A DNA stretch of 64,000 nucleotides from Halictus rubicundus (Eukaryota > Arthropoda > Insecta > Hymenoptera > Halictidae). The first letter of the stretch is position 1. Each line of letters begins with the position of its first letter. Below are positions 36,405 to 52,100 of this stretch, one piece after another. Made by a program: the position numbers and the translations under genes. The stretch lies in assembly GCF_050948215.1 (NCBI RefSeq), contig NW_027488936.1, positions 1-64,000 on the forward strand, given 5' to 3'. The notes under the pieces were generated by a model. That model was not told the DNA's origin, did not search any database, and worked only from the letters and a program-made list of their open reading frames with translations.

Positions 36405-39400
36405 GATTGGTGAGAGGTTAGGATAGGATAGAAGATAGGATAGGATAGAGGATTGGATAGGATACAGGATAGGATAGGATAGAGGATAGGATAGGGGATT
36501 TGATAGGATAGAGGATAGGATAGGATAGAGGATAGGATAGGATAGAGGATAGGATGGGATAGAGGATAGGATAGGATAGAGGATAGGATAGGATAGAGGA
36601 TAGGATAGGATAGAGGATAGCATAGGATAGAGGATAGGATAGGGGATTTGATAGGATAGAGGATAGGATAGGATAGAGGATAGGATAGGATAGAGGATAG
36701 GGTAGACGATAGGATACTATAGAGGATAGGATAGGATACAGGATAGGATAGGATAGAGGATTGGATAGATGATAGGATAGGATAGAGGATATTATAGGAT
36801 AGAGGATATGATAGGATAGAGGATAGGATAGGATAGAGGATTGGATAGACGATAGGATAGGATAGAGGATAGGATAGGATAGAGGATAGGATTGGTTAGA
36901 GGTTAGGATAGGATAGAAGATAGGATAGGATAGAGGATTGGATAGGATACAGGATAGGATAGGATAGAGGATAGGATAGGGGATTTGATAGGATAGAGGA
37001 TAGGATAGGATAGAAGATAGGATAGGATAGGATAGAGGATAGGATAGGATAGAGGATAGGATAGGATAGAGGATAGGATAGGATAGAGGATAGGATAGGA
37101 TAGAGGATAGGATAGGATAGAGGATAGGATAGGATAGAGGATAGGATAGGATAGAGGATAGGGTAGACGATAGGATACTATAGAGGATAGGATAGGATAG
37201 AGGATAGGATAGGATAGAGGATTGGATAGAGGATAGGATAGGATAGAGGATAGGATAGACGATAGGAAAGGATAGAGGATAGGATAGGATAGGATAGGAT
37301 AGAGGATAGGATAGAATAGAGGATTGGATAGGATAGAGGATAGATGATAGGATAGGATAGAGGATAGGATAGGGGATTTGATAGGATAGAGGATAGGATA
37401 GGACAGAGGATAGGATAGACGATAGGGTAGGATAGAGGATAGGATAGGATAGAGGATAGGATAGGATAGAGGATAGGATAGGATAGAGGATAGGATAGGA
37501 TAGAGGATTGGTTAGGATAGAGGATAGATGATAGGATAGGATAGAGGATAGGATAGGGGATTTGATAGGATAGAGGATAGGATCGGATAGAGGATAGTAT
37601 AGGACAGAGGATAGGATAGGGGATTTGATAGGATAGAGGATATGATAGGATAGAAGATAGGATCGGATAGAGGATAGGATAGGATAGAGGATAGGATAGG
37701 ATAGAGGATAGGATAGGATAGAGGATAGGATAGGATAGAGGATAGGATAGACGATAGGATAGGATAGAGGATAGGATAGGATAGAGGATAGGATAGAATA
37801 GAGGATTGGATAGGATAGAGGATAGATGATAGGATAGGATAGAGGATAGGATAGGGGATTTGATAGGATAGAGGATAGGATAGGACAGAGGATAGGATAG
37901 ACGATAGGATAGGATAGAGGATAGGATAGGATAGAGGATAGGATAGGATAGAGGATAGGATAGGATAGAGGATTGGTTAGGATAGAGGATAGATGATAGG
38001 ATAGGATAGAGGATAGGATAGGGGTTTGATAGGATAGAGGATAGGATCGGATAGAGGATAGTATAGGACAGAGGATAGGATAGGATTTGATAGGATAGAG
38101 GATATGATAGGATAGAAGATAGGATCGGATAGAGGATAGGATAGGATAGAGGATTTGATAGGATAGAGGATAGGATAGGATAGAGGATAGGATAGGACAG
38201 AGGATTGGATAGGGGATTTGATAGGATAGAGGATAGGATAGGATAGAAGATAGGATCGGATAGAGGATAGGATAGGATAGAGGATAGGATAGGATAGAGG
38301 ATAGGATAGGATAGAGGATAGGATATGATAGAGGATAGGATAGGATAGAGGATAGTATAGGACAGAGGATAGGATAGGGGATTTGATAGGATAGAGGATA
38401 TGATAGGATAGAAGATAGGATCGGATAGAGGATAGGATAGGATAGAGGATAGGATAGGATAGAGGATAGGATAGGACAGAGGATAGGATAGACGATAGGG
38501 TAGGATAGAGGATAGGATAGGATAGAGGATAGGATAGGATAGAGGATAGGATAGGATAGAGGATAGGATAGGATAGAGGATTGGTTAGGATAGAGGATAG
38601 ATGATAGGATAGGATAGAGGATAGGATAGGGGATTTGATAGGATAGAGGATAGGATCGGATAGAGGATAGTATAGGACAGAGGATAGGATAGGGGATTTG
38701 ATAGGATAGAGGATATGATAGGATAGAAGATAGGATCGGATAGAGGATAGGATAGGATAGAGGATAGGATAGGATAGAGGATAGGATAGGATAGAGGATA
38801 GGATAGGATAGAGGATAGGATAGACGATAGGATAGGATAGAGGATAGGATAGGATAGAGGATAGGATAGAATAGAGGATTGGATAGGATAGAGGATAGAT
38901 GATAGGATAGGATAGAGGATAGGATAGGGGATTTGATAGGATAGAGGATAGGATAGGACAGAGGATAGGATAGACGATAGGATAGGATAGAGGATAGGAT
39001 AGGATAGAGGATAGGATAGGATAGAGGATAGGATAGGATAGAGGATTGGTTAGGATAGAGGATAGATGATAGGATAGGATAGAGGATAGGATAGGGGATT
39101 TGATAGGATAGAGGATAGGATCGGATAGAGGATAGTATAGGACAGAGGATAGGATAGGATTTGATAGGATAGAGGATATGATAGGATAGAAGATAGGATC
39201 GGATAGAGGATAGGATAGGATAGAGGATTTGATAGGATAGAGGATAGGATAGGATAGAGGATAGGATAGGACAGAGGATTGGATAGGGGATTTGATAGGA
39301 TAGAGGATAGGATAGGATAGAAGATAGGATCGGATAGAGGATAGGATAGGATAGAGGATAGGATAGGATAGAGGATAGGATAGGATAGAGGATAGGATAT

Positions 39401-42400
39401 GATAGAGGATAGGATAGGATAGAGGATAGGATAGACGATAGGATAGGATAGAGGATAGGATAGGATAGAGGATAGGATAGGACAGAGGATAGGATAGACG
39501 ATAGGATAGGATAGAGGATAGGATAGGATAAAGGATAGGATAGGATAGAGCATAGGATAGGGGATTGGATAGGATAGGATAGAGGATAGGGTAGGATAGA
39601 GGATAGGATAGAGGATAGGATAGGATAGAGGACAGGATAGGATAGAGGATAGGATAGGATAGAGGATTGGATAGGATAGGATAGAGGATAGGATAGGATA
39701 GAGGGTAGGATAGGGGATTTGATAGGATAGAGGACAGGATAGGATAGAGGATAGGATAGGACAGAGGATAGGATAGGGGATTTGATAGGATAGAGGATAG
39801 GATAGGATAGAGGATAGGATAGACGAAAGGATAGGATATAATAGAGGATAGGATCCGATAGAGGATAGGATAGGGGATTCGTTGGATAGAGGATAGGATA
39901 GGATAGAGGATAGGATAGGGGATTGGATAGGATAGGATAGAGGATAGGATAGGATAGAGGATAGGATAGGATAGAGGATAGGATAGGATAGAGGATAGGA
40001 TAGGATAGAGGATAGGATAGGATAGAGGATAGGATAGGATAGAGGATAGGATAGGATAGAGGATAGGATACGATAGAGGATAGGATAGGATAGAGGATAG
40101 GATAGGATAGAGGATAGGATAGGATAGAGGATAGGATAGGATAGAGGATAGGATAGGATAGAGGATAGGATAGGATAGAGGATAGGATAGGATAGAGGGT
40201 AGGATAGGTTAGAGGATAGGATAGGATAGAGGATAGGATAGGATAGAGAATAGGATAGGGGATTTGATAGGATAGAGGATAGGATACAGAATAGGTTAGG
40301 ATAGAGAATAGGAACGGATAGAGGATAGGATAGGATAGAGGATAGGATAGGATAGAGGATAGGATAGGATAGAGGATAGGATAGGACAGAGGATAGGATA
40401 GGATAGAGGATTGGATAGATGATAGGATAGGATAGAGGATATTATAGGATAGAGGATATGATAGGATAGAGGATAGGATAGGATAGAGGATTGGATAGGA
40501 TAGAGGATAGATGATAGGATAGGATAGAGGATAGGATAGGGGATTTGATAGGATAGAGGATAGGATAGGATAGAGGACAGGATAGGATAGAGGATTGGAT
40601 AGGATACAGGAAAGGATAGGATTGAGGATAGATGATAGGATAGGATAGAGGATAGGATAGGACAGAGGATAGGATAGACGATAGGATAGGATAGAGGATA
40701 GGATAGGATAGAGGATAGGATAGGATAGAGCATAGGATAGGGGATTGGATAGGATAGGATAGATGATAGGCTAGGATAGAGGATAGGATAGAGGATAGGA
40801 TAGGATAGAGGACAGGATAGGATAGAGGATAGGATAGGATAGAGGATTGGTTAGGATAGAGGATAGATGATAGGATAGGATAGAGGATAGGATAGGGGAT
40901 TTGATAGGATAGAGGATAGGATCGGATAGAGGATAGTATAGGACAGAGGATAGGATAGGGGATTTGATAGGATAGAGGATATGATAGGATAGAAGATAGG
41001 ATCGGATAGAGGATAGGATAGGATAGAGGATAGGATAGGATAGAGGATAGGATAGGATAGAGGATAGGATAGGATAGAGGATAGGATAGACGATAGGATA
41101 GGATAGAGGATAGGATAGGATAGAGGATAGGATAGAATAGAGGATTGGATAGGATAGAGGATAGATGATAGGATAGGATAGAGGATAGGATAGGGGATTT
41201 GATAGGATAGAGGATAGGATAGGACAGAGGATAGGATAGACGATAGGATAGGATAGAGGATAGGATAGGATAGAGGATAGGATAGGATAGAGGATAGGAT
41301 AGGATAGAGGATTGGTTAGGATAGAGGATAGATGATGGGATAGGATAGAGGATAGGATAGGGGATTTGATAGGATAGAGGATAGGATCGGATAGAGGATA
41401 GTATAGGACAGAGGATAGGATAGGGGATTTGATAGGATAGAGGATATGATAGGATAGAAGATAGGATCGGATAGAGGATAGGATAGGATAGAGGATAGGA
41501 TAGGATAGAGGATAGGATAGGATAGAGGATAGGATAGGATAGAGGATAGGATAGAATAGAGGATTGGATAGGATAGAGGATAGATGATAGGATAGGATAG
41601 AGGATAGGATAGGGGATTTGATAGGATAGAGGATAGGATAGGACAGAGGATAGGATAGACGATAGGATAGGATAGAGGATAGGATATAATAGAGGATAGG
41701 ATAGGATAGAGGATAGGATAGGATAGAGGATTGGTTAGGATAGAGGATAGATGATAGGATAGGATAGAGGATAGGATAGGGGATTTGATAGGATAGAGGA
41801 TAGGATCGGATAGAGGATAGTATAGGACAGAGGATAGGATAGGATAGAGGATAGGATAGGATAGAGGATAGGATAGGATAGAGGATAGGATAGGATAGAG
41901 GATAGGATAGACGATAGGATAGGATAGAGGATAGGATAGGATAGAGGATAGGATAGAATAGAGGATTGGATAGGATAGAGGATAGATGATAGGATAGGAT
42001 AGAGGATAGGATAGGGGATTTGATAGGATAGAGGATAGGATAGGACAGAGGATAGGATAGACGATAGGATAGGATAGAGGATAGGATAGGATAGAGGATA
42101 GGATAGGATAGAGGATAGGATAGGATAGAGGATTGGTTAGGATAGAGGATAGATGATGGGATAGGATAGAGGATAGGATAGGGGATTTGATAGGATAGAG
42201 GATAGGATCGGATAGAGGATAGTATAGGACAGAGGATAGGATAGGGGATTTGATAGGATAGAGGATATGATAGGATAGAAGATAGGATCGGATAGAGGAT
42301 AGGATAGGATAGAGGATAGGATAGGATAGAGGATAGGATAGGATAGAGGATAGGATAGGATAGAGGATAGGATAGAATAGAGGATTGGATAGGATAGAGG

Positions 42401-45252
42401 ATAGATGATAGGATAGGATAGAGGATAGGATAGGGGATTTGATAGGATAGAGGATAGGATAGGACAGAGGATAGGATAGACGATAGGATAGGATAGAGGA
42501 TAGGATATAATAGAGGATAGGATAGGATAGAGGATAGGATAGGATAGAGGATTGGTTAGGATAGAGGATAGATGATAGGATAGGATAGAGGATAGGATAG
42601 GGGATTTGATAGGATAGAGGATAGGATCGGATAGAGGATAGTATAGGACAGAGGATAGGATAGGATTTGATAGGATAGAGGATATGATAGGATAGAAGAT
42701 AGGATCGGATAGAGGATAGGATAGGATAGAGGATTTGATAGGATAGAGGATAGGATAGGATAGAGGATAGGATAGGATAGAAGATAGGATAGGATAGAGG
42801 ATAGGATAGGATAGAGGATAGGATAGGATAGAGGATAGGATAGGGGATTTGATAGGATAGAGGAAAGGATAGGATAGAGGATAGGATAGGATAGAGAATA
42901 GGATAGGATAGAGGATAGGATAGGTTAGAGGTTAGGATAGGATAGAAGATAGGATAGGATAGAGGATTGGATAGGATACAGGATAGGATAGGATAGAGGA
43001 TAGGATAGGATAGAGGATAGGATAGGATAGAGGATTGGATAGATGATAGGATAGGATAGTGGATATTATAGGATAGAGGATATAGGATAGAGGATAGGAT
43101 AGGATAGAGGATTGGATAGACGATAGGATAGGATAGAGGATAGGATAGGATAGAGGATAGGATAGGTTAGAGGTTAGGATAGGATAGAAGATAGGATAGG
43201 ATAGAGGATTGGATAGGATACAGGATAGGATAGGATAGAGGATAGGATAGGGGATTTGATAGGACAGAAGATAGGATAGGATAGAAGATAGGATAGGATA
43301 GAGGATAGGATAGGATAGAGGATAGGATAGGATAGAGGATAGGATAGACCATAGGATAGACGATAGGATAGGATAGAGGATAGGATAGGATAGAGGATAG
43401 GATAGAGGATAGGATAGAGGATAGGATAGAGGATAGGATAGAGGATAGAGGATAGGATAGGATAGAGGATAGGATAGAGGATAGGATAGGATAGAGGATA
43501 GGATAGGATAGAGGATAGGATAGGATAGAGGATAGGATAGGATAGAGGATAGGATAGGATAGAGGATAGGATAGGATAGAGGATAGGATAGGATAGAGGA
43601 TAGGATAGGATAGAGGATAGGATAGGATAGAGGATAGGATAGGATAGACGATAGGATCGGATAGAGGATAGGATAGGATAGAGGATAGAGGATAGGATAG
43701 GATAGAGGATAGGATAGGATAGAGGATAGGATAGGATAGAGGATAGGATAGGATAGAGGATAGGGTAGAGGATAGGATAGGATAGAGGATAGGATAGGAT
43801 AGAGGATAGGATAGGACAGAGGATAGGATAGACGATAGGATAGGATAGAGGATAGGATAGGATAGAGCATAGGATAGGGGATTGGATAGGATAGGATAGA
43901 GGATAGGATAGAGGATAGGATAGGATAGAGAACAGGATAGGATAGAGGATAGGATAGGATAGAGGATTGGATAGGATAGGATAGAGGATAGGATAGGATA
44001 GAGGGTAGGATAGGGGATTTGATAGGATAGAGGATAGGATAGGATAGAGGATAGGATAGGACAGAGGATAGGATAGGGGATTTGATAGGATAGAGGATAG
44101 GATAGGATAGAGGATAGGATAGACGAAAGGATAGGATAGGATATAGGATAGGATAGGATAGAGGATAGGATAGGGGATTTGATAGGATAGAGGATAGGAT
44201 AGGATAGAAGATAGGATAGGATAGAGGATAGGATAGCATAGAGGATTGGATAGGATACAGGATAGGATTGAGGATAGGACAGGATAGAGGATAGGATAGG
44301 GGATTTGATAGGATAGAGGAAAGGATAGGATAGAGGATAGGATAGGATAGAGGATAGGATAGGATAGAGGATAGGATAGGTTAGAGGTTAGGATAGGATA
44401 GAAGATAGGATAGGATAGAGGATTGGATAGGATACAGGATAGGATAGGATAGAGGATAGGATAGGATAGAGGATAGGATAGGATAGAGGATAGGATAGGA
44501 TAGAGGATAGGATAGGATAGAGGATAGGATAGGATAGAGGATAGGATAGGATAGAGGATAGGATAGGATAGAGGATAGGATAGGATAGAGGATAGGATAG
44601 GGGATTTGATAGGATACAGGAAAGGATAGGATAGAGGATAGGATAGGATAGAGAATAGGATAGGATAGAGGATAGGATAGGTTAGAGGTTAGGATAGGAT
44701 AGAAGATAGGATAGGATAGAGGATTGGATAGGATACAGGATAGGATAGGATAGAGGATAGGATAGGATAGAGGATAGGATAGGATAGAGGATTGGATAGA
44801 TGATAGGATAGGATAGTGGATATTATAGGATAGAGGATATAGGATAGAGGATAGGATAGGATAGAGGATTGGATAGACGATAGGATAGGATAGAGGATAG
44901 GATAGGATAGAGGATAGGATAGGTTAGAGGTTAGGATAGGATAGAAGATTGGATAGGATAGAGGATTGGATAGGATACAGGATAGGATAGGATAGAGGAT
45001 AGGATAGGGGATTTGATAGGACAGAAGATAGGATAGGATAGAAGATAGGATAGGATAGAGGATAGGATAGGATAGAGGATAGGATAGGATAGAGGATAGG
45101 ATAGACGATAGGATAGACGATAGGATAGACGATAGGATAGGATAGAGGATAGGATAGGATAGAGGATAGGATAGAGGATAGGATAGAGGATAGGATAGAG
45201 GATAGGATAGAGGATAGAGGATAGGATAGGATAGAGGATAGGATAGAGGATA

Positions 45253-45679
45253 GGATAGGATAGAGGATAGGATAGGATAGAGGATAGGATAGGATAGAGG
45301 ATAGGATAGGATAGAGGATAGGATAGGATAGAGGATAGGATAGGATAGAGGATAGGATAGGATAGAGGATAGGATAGGATAGAGGATAGGATAGGATAGA
45401 GGATAGGATAGGATAGAGGATAGGATAGGATAGAGGATAGGATAGGATAGAGGATAGGATAGGATAGAGGATAGGATAGGATAGAGGATAGGATAGGATA
45501 GAGGATAGGATAGGATAGAGGATAGGATAGGATAGAGGATAGGATAGGATAGAGGATAGGATAGGATAGAGGATAGGATAGGATAGAGGATAGGATAGGA
45601 TAGAGGATAGGATAGGATAGAGGATAGGATAGGATAGAGGATAGGATAGGATAGAGGATAGGATAGGATAGAGGATAGG
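45253..45679. repeat. Homogeneous 17-mer tract, second paralogue of the insertion flank
   Basis: About 25 uniform 17-bp units ending at GATTGGTGAGAGG near 45679. It is followed by GGATGGGATAGAGG, four units (the fourth with AGCATAGG) and GGGGATTTG, the same order as at 36.4-36.6 kb. No insertion is present. Confidence 0.85.
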
Positions 45680-46169
45680 ATTGGTGAGAGGTTAGGATAG
45701 GATAGAAGATAGGATAGGATAGAGGATTGGATAGGATACAGGATAGGATAGGATAGAGGATAGGATAGGGGATTTGATAGGATAGAGGATAGGATAGGAT
45801 AGAGGATAGGATAGGATAGAGGATAGGATGGGATAGAGGATAGGATAGGATAGAGGATAGGATAGGATAGAGGATAGGATAGGATAGAGGATAGCATAGG
45901 ATAGAGGATAGGATAGGGGATTTGATAGGATAGAGGATAGGATAGGATAGAGGATAGGATAGGATAGAGGATAGGGTAGACGATAGGATACTATAGAGGA
46001 TAGGATAGGATACAGGATAGGATAGGATAGAGGATTGGATAGATGATAGGATAGGATAGAGGATATTATAGGATAGAGGATATGATAGGATAGAGGATAG
46101 GATAGGATAGAGGATTGGATAGACGATAGGATAGGATAGAGGATAGGATAGGATAGAGGATAGGATTGG

Positions 46170-49100
46170 TTAGAGGTTAGGATAGGATAGAAGATAGGAT
46201 AGGATAGAGGATTGGATAGGATACAGGATAGGATAGGATAGAGGATAGGATAGGGGATTTGATAGGATAGAGGATAGGATAGGATAGAAGATAGGATAGG
46301 ATAGGATAGAGGATAGGATAGGATAGAGGATAGGATAGGATAGAGGATAGGATAGGATAGAGGATAGGATAGGATAGAGGATAGGATAGGATAGAGGATA
46401 GGATAGGATAGAGGATAGGATAGGATAGAGGATAGGATAGGATAGAGGATAGGGTAGACGATAGGATACTATAGAGGATAGGATAGGATAGAGGATAGGA
46501 TAGGATAGAGGATTGGATAGAGGATAGGATAGGATAGAGGATAGGATAGACGATAGGAAAGGATAGAGGATAGGATAGGATAGGATAGGATAGAGGATAG
46601 GATAGGATAGAGGATAGGATAAGATAGAAGATAGGATAGGATAGAGGATAGGATAGGATAGAGGATTGGATAGATGATAGGATAGGATAGTGGATATTAT
46701 AGGATAGAGGATATAGGATAGAGGATAGGATAGGATAGAGGATTGGATAGACGATAGGATAGGATAGAGGATAGGATAGGATAGAGGATAGGATAGGATA
46801 GAGAATAGGATAGAGGATAGGATAGAGGATAGGATTGGATAGAGGATAGGATAGGATAGAGGATAGGATAGGATAGGATAGAGTATAGGATAGGATAGAG
46901 GATAGGATAGGATAGAGGATAGGATAGGATAGAGGATACGATAGGATAGAGGATACGATAGGATAGAGGATAGGATAGACGATAGGAAAGGATAGAGGAT
47001 AGGATAGGATAGAGGATAGGATAGGATAGAGGATAGGATAGGATAGAGGATAGGATAGGATAGAGGATAGGATAGGATAGGATAGAGTATAGGATAGGAT
47101 AGAGGATAGGATAGGATAGAGGATAGGATAGGATAGAGGATAGGATAGGATAGAGGATAGGATAGGATAGAGGATAGGATAGACGATAGGAAAGGATAGA
47201 GGATAGGATAGGATAGAGGATAGGATAGGATAGAGGATAGGATAGACGATAGGAAAGGATAGAGGATAGGATAGGATAGAGGATAGAATAGGATAGAGGA
47301 TAGGATAGGAGAGAGGATAGGATAGAGGATAGGATAGAGGATAGGATAGAGGATAGGATAGAGGATAGGATAGGATAGAGGATAGGATAGGATAGAGGAT
47401 AGGATAGGATAGAGGATAGGATAGGATAGAGGATAGGATAGGATAGAGGATAGGATAGGGGATTTGATAGGATAGAGGATAGAATAGAGGATAGGATAGG
47501 ATAGAGGATAGGATAGGATAGAGGATAGGATAGGATAGAGGATAGGATAGGATAGGATAGAGGATAGGATAGGACAGAGGATAGGATAGAGGATAGGATA
47601 GGATAGAGGATAGGATAGGATAGAGGATAAGATAGGATAGAGCATAGGATAGAGGATAGGATAGGATAGAGGACAGGATAGGATAGAGCATAGGATAGGG
47701 GATTGGATAGGATAGGATAGAGGATAGGGTAGGATAGAGGATAGGATAGGACAGAGGATAGGATAGGGGATTTGATAGGATAGAGGATAGATGATAGGAT
47801 AAGATAGAGGATAGGATAGGGGATTTGATAGGATAGAGGATAGGATAGGATAGAGGACAGGATAGGATAGAGGATTGGATAGGATACAGGAAAGGATAGG
47901 ATTGAGGATAGATGATAGGATAGGATAGAGGATAGGATAGGACAGAGGATAGGATAGAGGATAGGATAGGATAGAGGATAGGATAGGATAGAGGATAGGA
48001 TAGGATAGAGGATAGGATAGGATAGAGGATAGGATAGGATAGGGGATAGGATAGGATAGAGCATAGGATAGGGGATTGGATAGGATAGGATAGAGGATAG
48101 GCTAGGATAGAGGATAGGATAGAGGATAGGATAGGATAGAGGACAGGATAGGATAGAGGATAGGATAGGATAGAGGATTGGTTAGGATAGAGGATAGATG
48201 ATAGGATAGGATACAGGATAGGATAGGATTGAGGATAGATGATAGGATAGGATAGAGGATAGGATAGGACAGAGGATAGGATAGAGGATAGGATAGGGGA
48301 TTGGATAGGATAGGATAGAGGATAGGGTAGGATAGAGGATAGGATAGAGGATAGGATAGGATAGAGGACAGGATAGGATAGAGGATAGGATAGGATAGAG
48401 GATTGGATAGGATAGGATAGAGGATAGGATAGGATAGAGGGTAGGATAGGGGATTTGATAGGATAGAGGATAGGATAGGATAGAGGATAGGATAGGACAG
48501 AGGATAGGATAGGGGATTTGATAGGATAGAGGATAGGATAGGATAGAGGATAGGATAGACGAAAGGATAGGATATAATAGAGGATAGGATCCGATAGAGG
48601 ATAGGATAGGGGATTCGTTGGATAGAGGATAGGATAGGATAGGATAGAGGATAGGATAGGATAGAGGATAGGATAGGGGATTGGATAGGATAGGATAGAG
48701 GATAGGATAGGATAGAGGATAGGATAGGATAGAGGATAGGATAGGATAGAGGATAGGATAGGATAGAGGATAGGATAGGATAGAGGATAGGATAGGATAG
48801 AGGATAGGATAGGATAGAGGATAGGATAGGATAGAGCATAGGATAGGGGATTGGATAGGATAGGATAGAGGATAGGCTAGGATAGAGGATAGGATAGAGG
48901 ATAGGATAGGAATGAGGACGGGATAGGATAGAGGATAGGATAGGATAGAGGATTGGTTAGGATAGAGGATAGATGATAGGATAGGATAGAGGATAGGATA
49001 GGGGATTTGATAGGATAGAGGAGAGGATAGGACAGAGGATAGGATAGGGGATTTGATAGGATAGAGGATAGGATAGGATAGAGGACAGGATAGGATAGAG

Positions 49101-52100
49101 GATTGGATAGGATACAGGAAAGGATAGGATTGAGGATAGATGATAGGATAGGATAGAGGATAGGATAGGACAGAGGATAGGATAGAGGATAGGATAGGAT
49201 AGAGGATAGGATAGGATAGAGGATAGGCTAGGATAGAGGATAGGATAGAGGATAGGATAGGATAGAGGACAGGATAGGATAGAGGATAGGATAGGATAGA
49301 GGATTGGTTAGGATAGAGGATAGATGATAGGATAGGATAGAGGATAGGATAGGGGATTTGATAGGATAGAGGAGAGGATAGGACAGAGGATAGGATAGGG
49401 GATTTGATAGGATAGAGGATAGGATAGGATAGAAGATAGGATAGGATAGAGGACAGGATAGGATAGAGGATAGGATAGGATAGAGGATTGGTTAGGATAG
49501 AGGATAGATGATAGGATAGGATAGAGGATAGGATAGGGGATTTGATAGGATAGAGGATAGGATCGGATAGAGGATAGTATAGGACAGAGGATAGGATAGG
49601 GGATTTGATAGGATAGAGGATATGATAGGATAGAAGATAGGATCGGATAGAGGATAGGATAGGATAGAGGATAGGATAGGATAGAGGATAGGATAGGATA
49701 GAGGATAGGATAGGATAGAGGATAGGATAGACGATAGGATAGGATAGAGGATAGGATAGGATAGAGGATAGGATAGAATAGAGGATTGGATAGGATAGAG
49801 GATAGATGATAGGATAGGATAGAGGATAGGATAGGGGATTTGATAGGATAGAGGATAGGATAGGACAGAGGATAGGATAGACGATAGGGTAGGATAGAGG
49901 ATAGGATAGGATAGAGGATAGGATAGGATAGAGGATAGGATAGGATAGAGGATAGGATAGGATAGAGGATTGGTTAGGATAGAGGATAGATGATAGGATA
50001 GGATAGAGGATAGGATAGGGGATTTGATAGGATAGAGGATAGGATCGGATAGAGGATAGTATAGGACAGAGGATAGGATAGGGGATTTGATAGGATAGAG
50101 GATATGATAGGATAGAAGATAGGATCGGATAGAGGATAGGATAGGATAGAGGATAGGATAGGATAGAGGATAGGATAGGATAGAGGATAGGATAGGATAG
50201 AGGATAGGATAGACGATAGGATAGGATAGAGGATAGGATACGATAGAGGATAGGATAGAATAGAGGATTGGATAGGATAGAGGATAGATGATAGGATAGG
50301 ATAGAGGATAGGATAGGGGATTTGATAGGATAGAGGATAGGATAGGACAGAGGATAGGATAGACGATAGGATAGGATAGAGGATAGGATAGGATAGAGGA
50401 TAGGATCGGATAGAGGATAGGATAGGATAGAGGATTTGATAGGATAGAGGATAGGATAGGATAGAGGATAGGATAGGACAGAGGATTGGATAGGGGATTT
50501 GATAGGATAGAGGATAGGATAGGATAGAAGATAGGATCGGATAGAGGATAGGATAGGATAGAGGATAGGATAGGATAGAGGATAGGATAGGATAGAGGAT
50601 AGGATATGATAGAGGATAGGATAGGATAGAGGATAGGATAGACGATAGGATAGGATAGAGTATAGGATAGGATAGAGGATAGGATAGGACAGAGGATAGG
50701 ATAGACGATAGGATAGGATAGAGGATAGGATAGGATAGAGGATAGGATAGGATAGAGCATAGGATAGGGGATTGGATAGGATAGGATAGAGGATAGGGTA
50801 GGATAGAGGATAGGATAGAGGATAGGATAGGATAGAGGACAGGATAGGATAGAGGATAGGATAGGATAGAGGATTGGATAGGATAGGATAGAGGATAGGA
50901 TAGGATAGAGGGTAGGATAGGGGATTTGATAGGATAGAGGATAGGATAGGATAGAGGATAGGATAGGACAGAGGATAGGATAGGGGATTTGATAGGATAG
51001 AGGATAGGATAGGATAGAGGATAGGATAGACGAAAGGATAGGATATAATAGAGGATAGGATCCGATAGAGGATAGGATAGGGGATTCGTTGGATAGAGGA
51101 TAGGATAGGATAGGATAGAGGATAGGATAGGATAGAGGATAGGATAGGGGATTGGATAGGATAGGATAGAGGATAGGATAGGATAGAGGATAGGATAGGA
51201 TAGAGGATAGGATAGGATAGAGGATAGGATAGGATAGAGGATAGGATAGGATAGAGGATAGGATAGGATAGAGGATAGGATAGGATAGAGGATAGGATAG
51301 GATAGAGGATAGGATAGGATAGAGGATAGGATAGGATAGAGGATAGGATAGGATAGAGGATAGGATAGGATAGAGGATAGGATAGGATAGAGGGTAGGAT
51401 AGGTTAGAGGATAGGATAGGATAGAGGATAGGATAGGATAGAGGATAGGATAGGGGATTTGATAGGATAGAGGATAGGATACAGAATAGGTTAGGATAGA
51501 GAATAGGAACGGATAGAGGATAGGATAGGATAGAGGATAGGATAGGATAGAGGATAGGATAGGATAGAGGATAGGATAGGACAGAGGATAGGATAGGATA
51601 GAGGATTGGATAGATGATAGGATAGGATAGAGGATATTATAGGATAGAGGATATGATAGGATAGAGGATAGGATAGGATAGAGGATTGGATAGGATAGAG
51701 GATAGATGATAGGATAGGATAGAGGATAGGATAGGGGATTTGATAGGATAGAGGATAGGATAGGATAGAGGACAGGATAGGATAGAGGATTGGATAGGAT
51801 ACAGGAAAGGATAGGATTGAGGATAGATGATAGGATAGGATAGAGGATAGGATAGGACAGAGGATAGGATAGACGATAGGATAGGATAGAGGATAGGATA
51901 GGATAGAGGATAGGATAGGATAGAGCATAGGATAGGGGATTGGATAGGATAGGATAGATGATAGGCTAGGATAGAGGATAGGATAGAGGATAGGATAGGA
52001 TAGAGGACAGGATAGGATAGAGGATAGGATAGGATAGAGGATTGGTTAGGATAGAGGATAGATGATAGGATAGGATAGAGGATAGGATAGGGGATTTGAT

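Larger units (their letters stand above)
29300..46080. repeat. Higher-order duplication of about 8 kb (two copies)
   Basis: About 29.3-37.3 kb recurs at about 37.3-46.1 kb. Offsets drift: about 8012 at the AGAATAGAGG variant (29301 and 37313), 7995 around 31.1-31.6 kb, 8007 around 32.3-32.7 kb, then 8593 and 9274 near the far end. The second copy has therefore gained several hundred bp of internal repeats. Inside each copy a roughly 0.7-0.9 kb sub-block (GATTGGTTAGG, TAGATGATAGG, GGGGATTTG, GATCGG, GATAGTATAGG, GATATGATAGG, GATAGAATAGAGG, GATAGACGATAGG) is itself repeated several times. Confidence 0.8.
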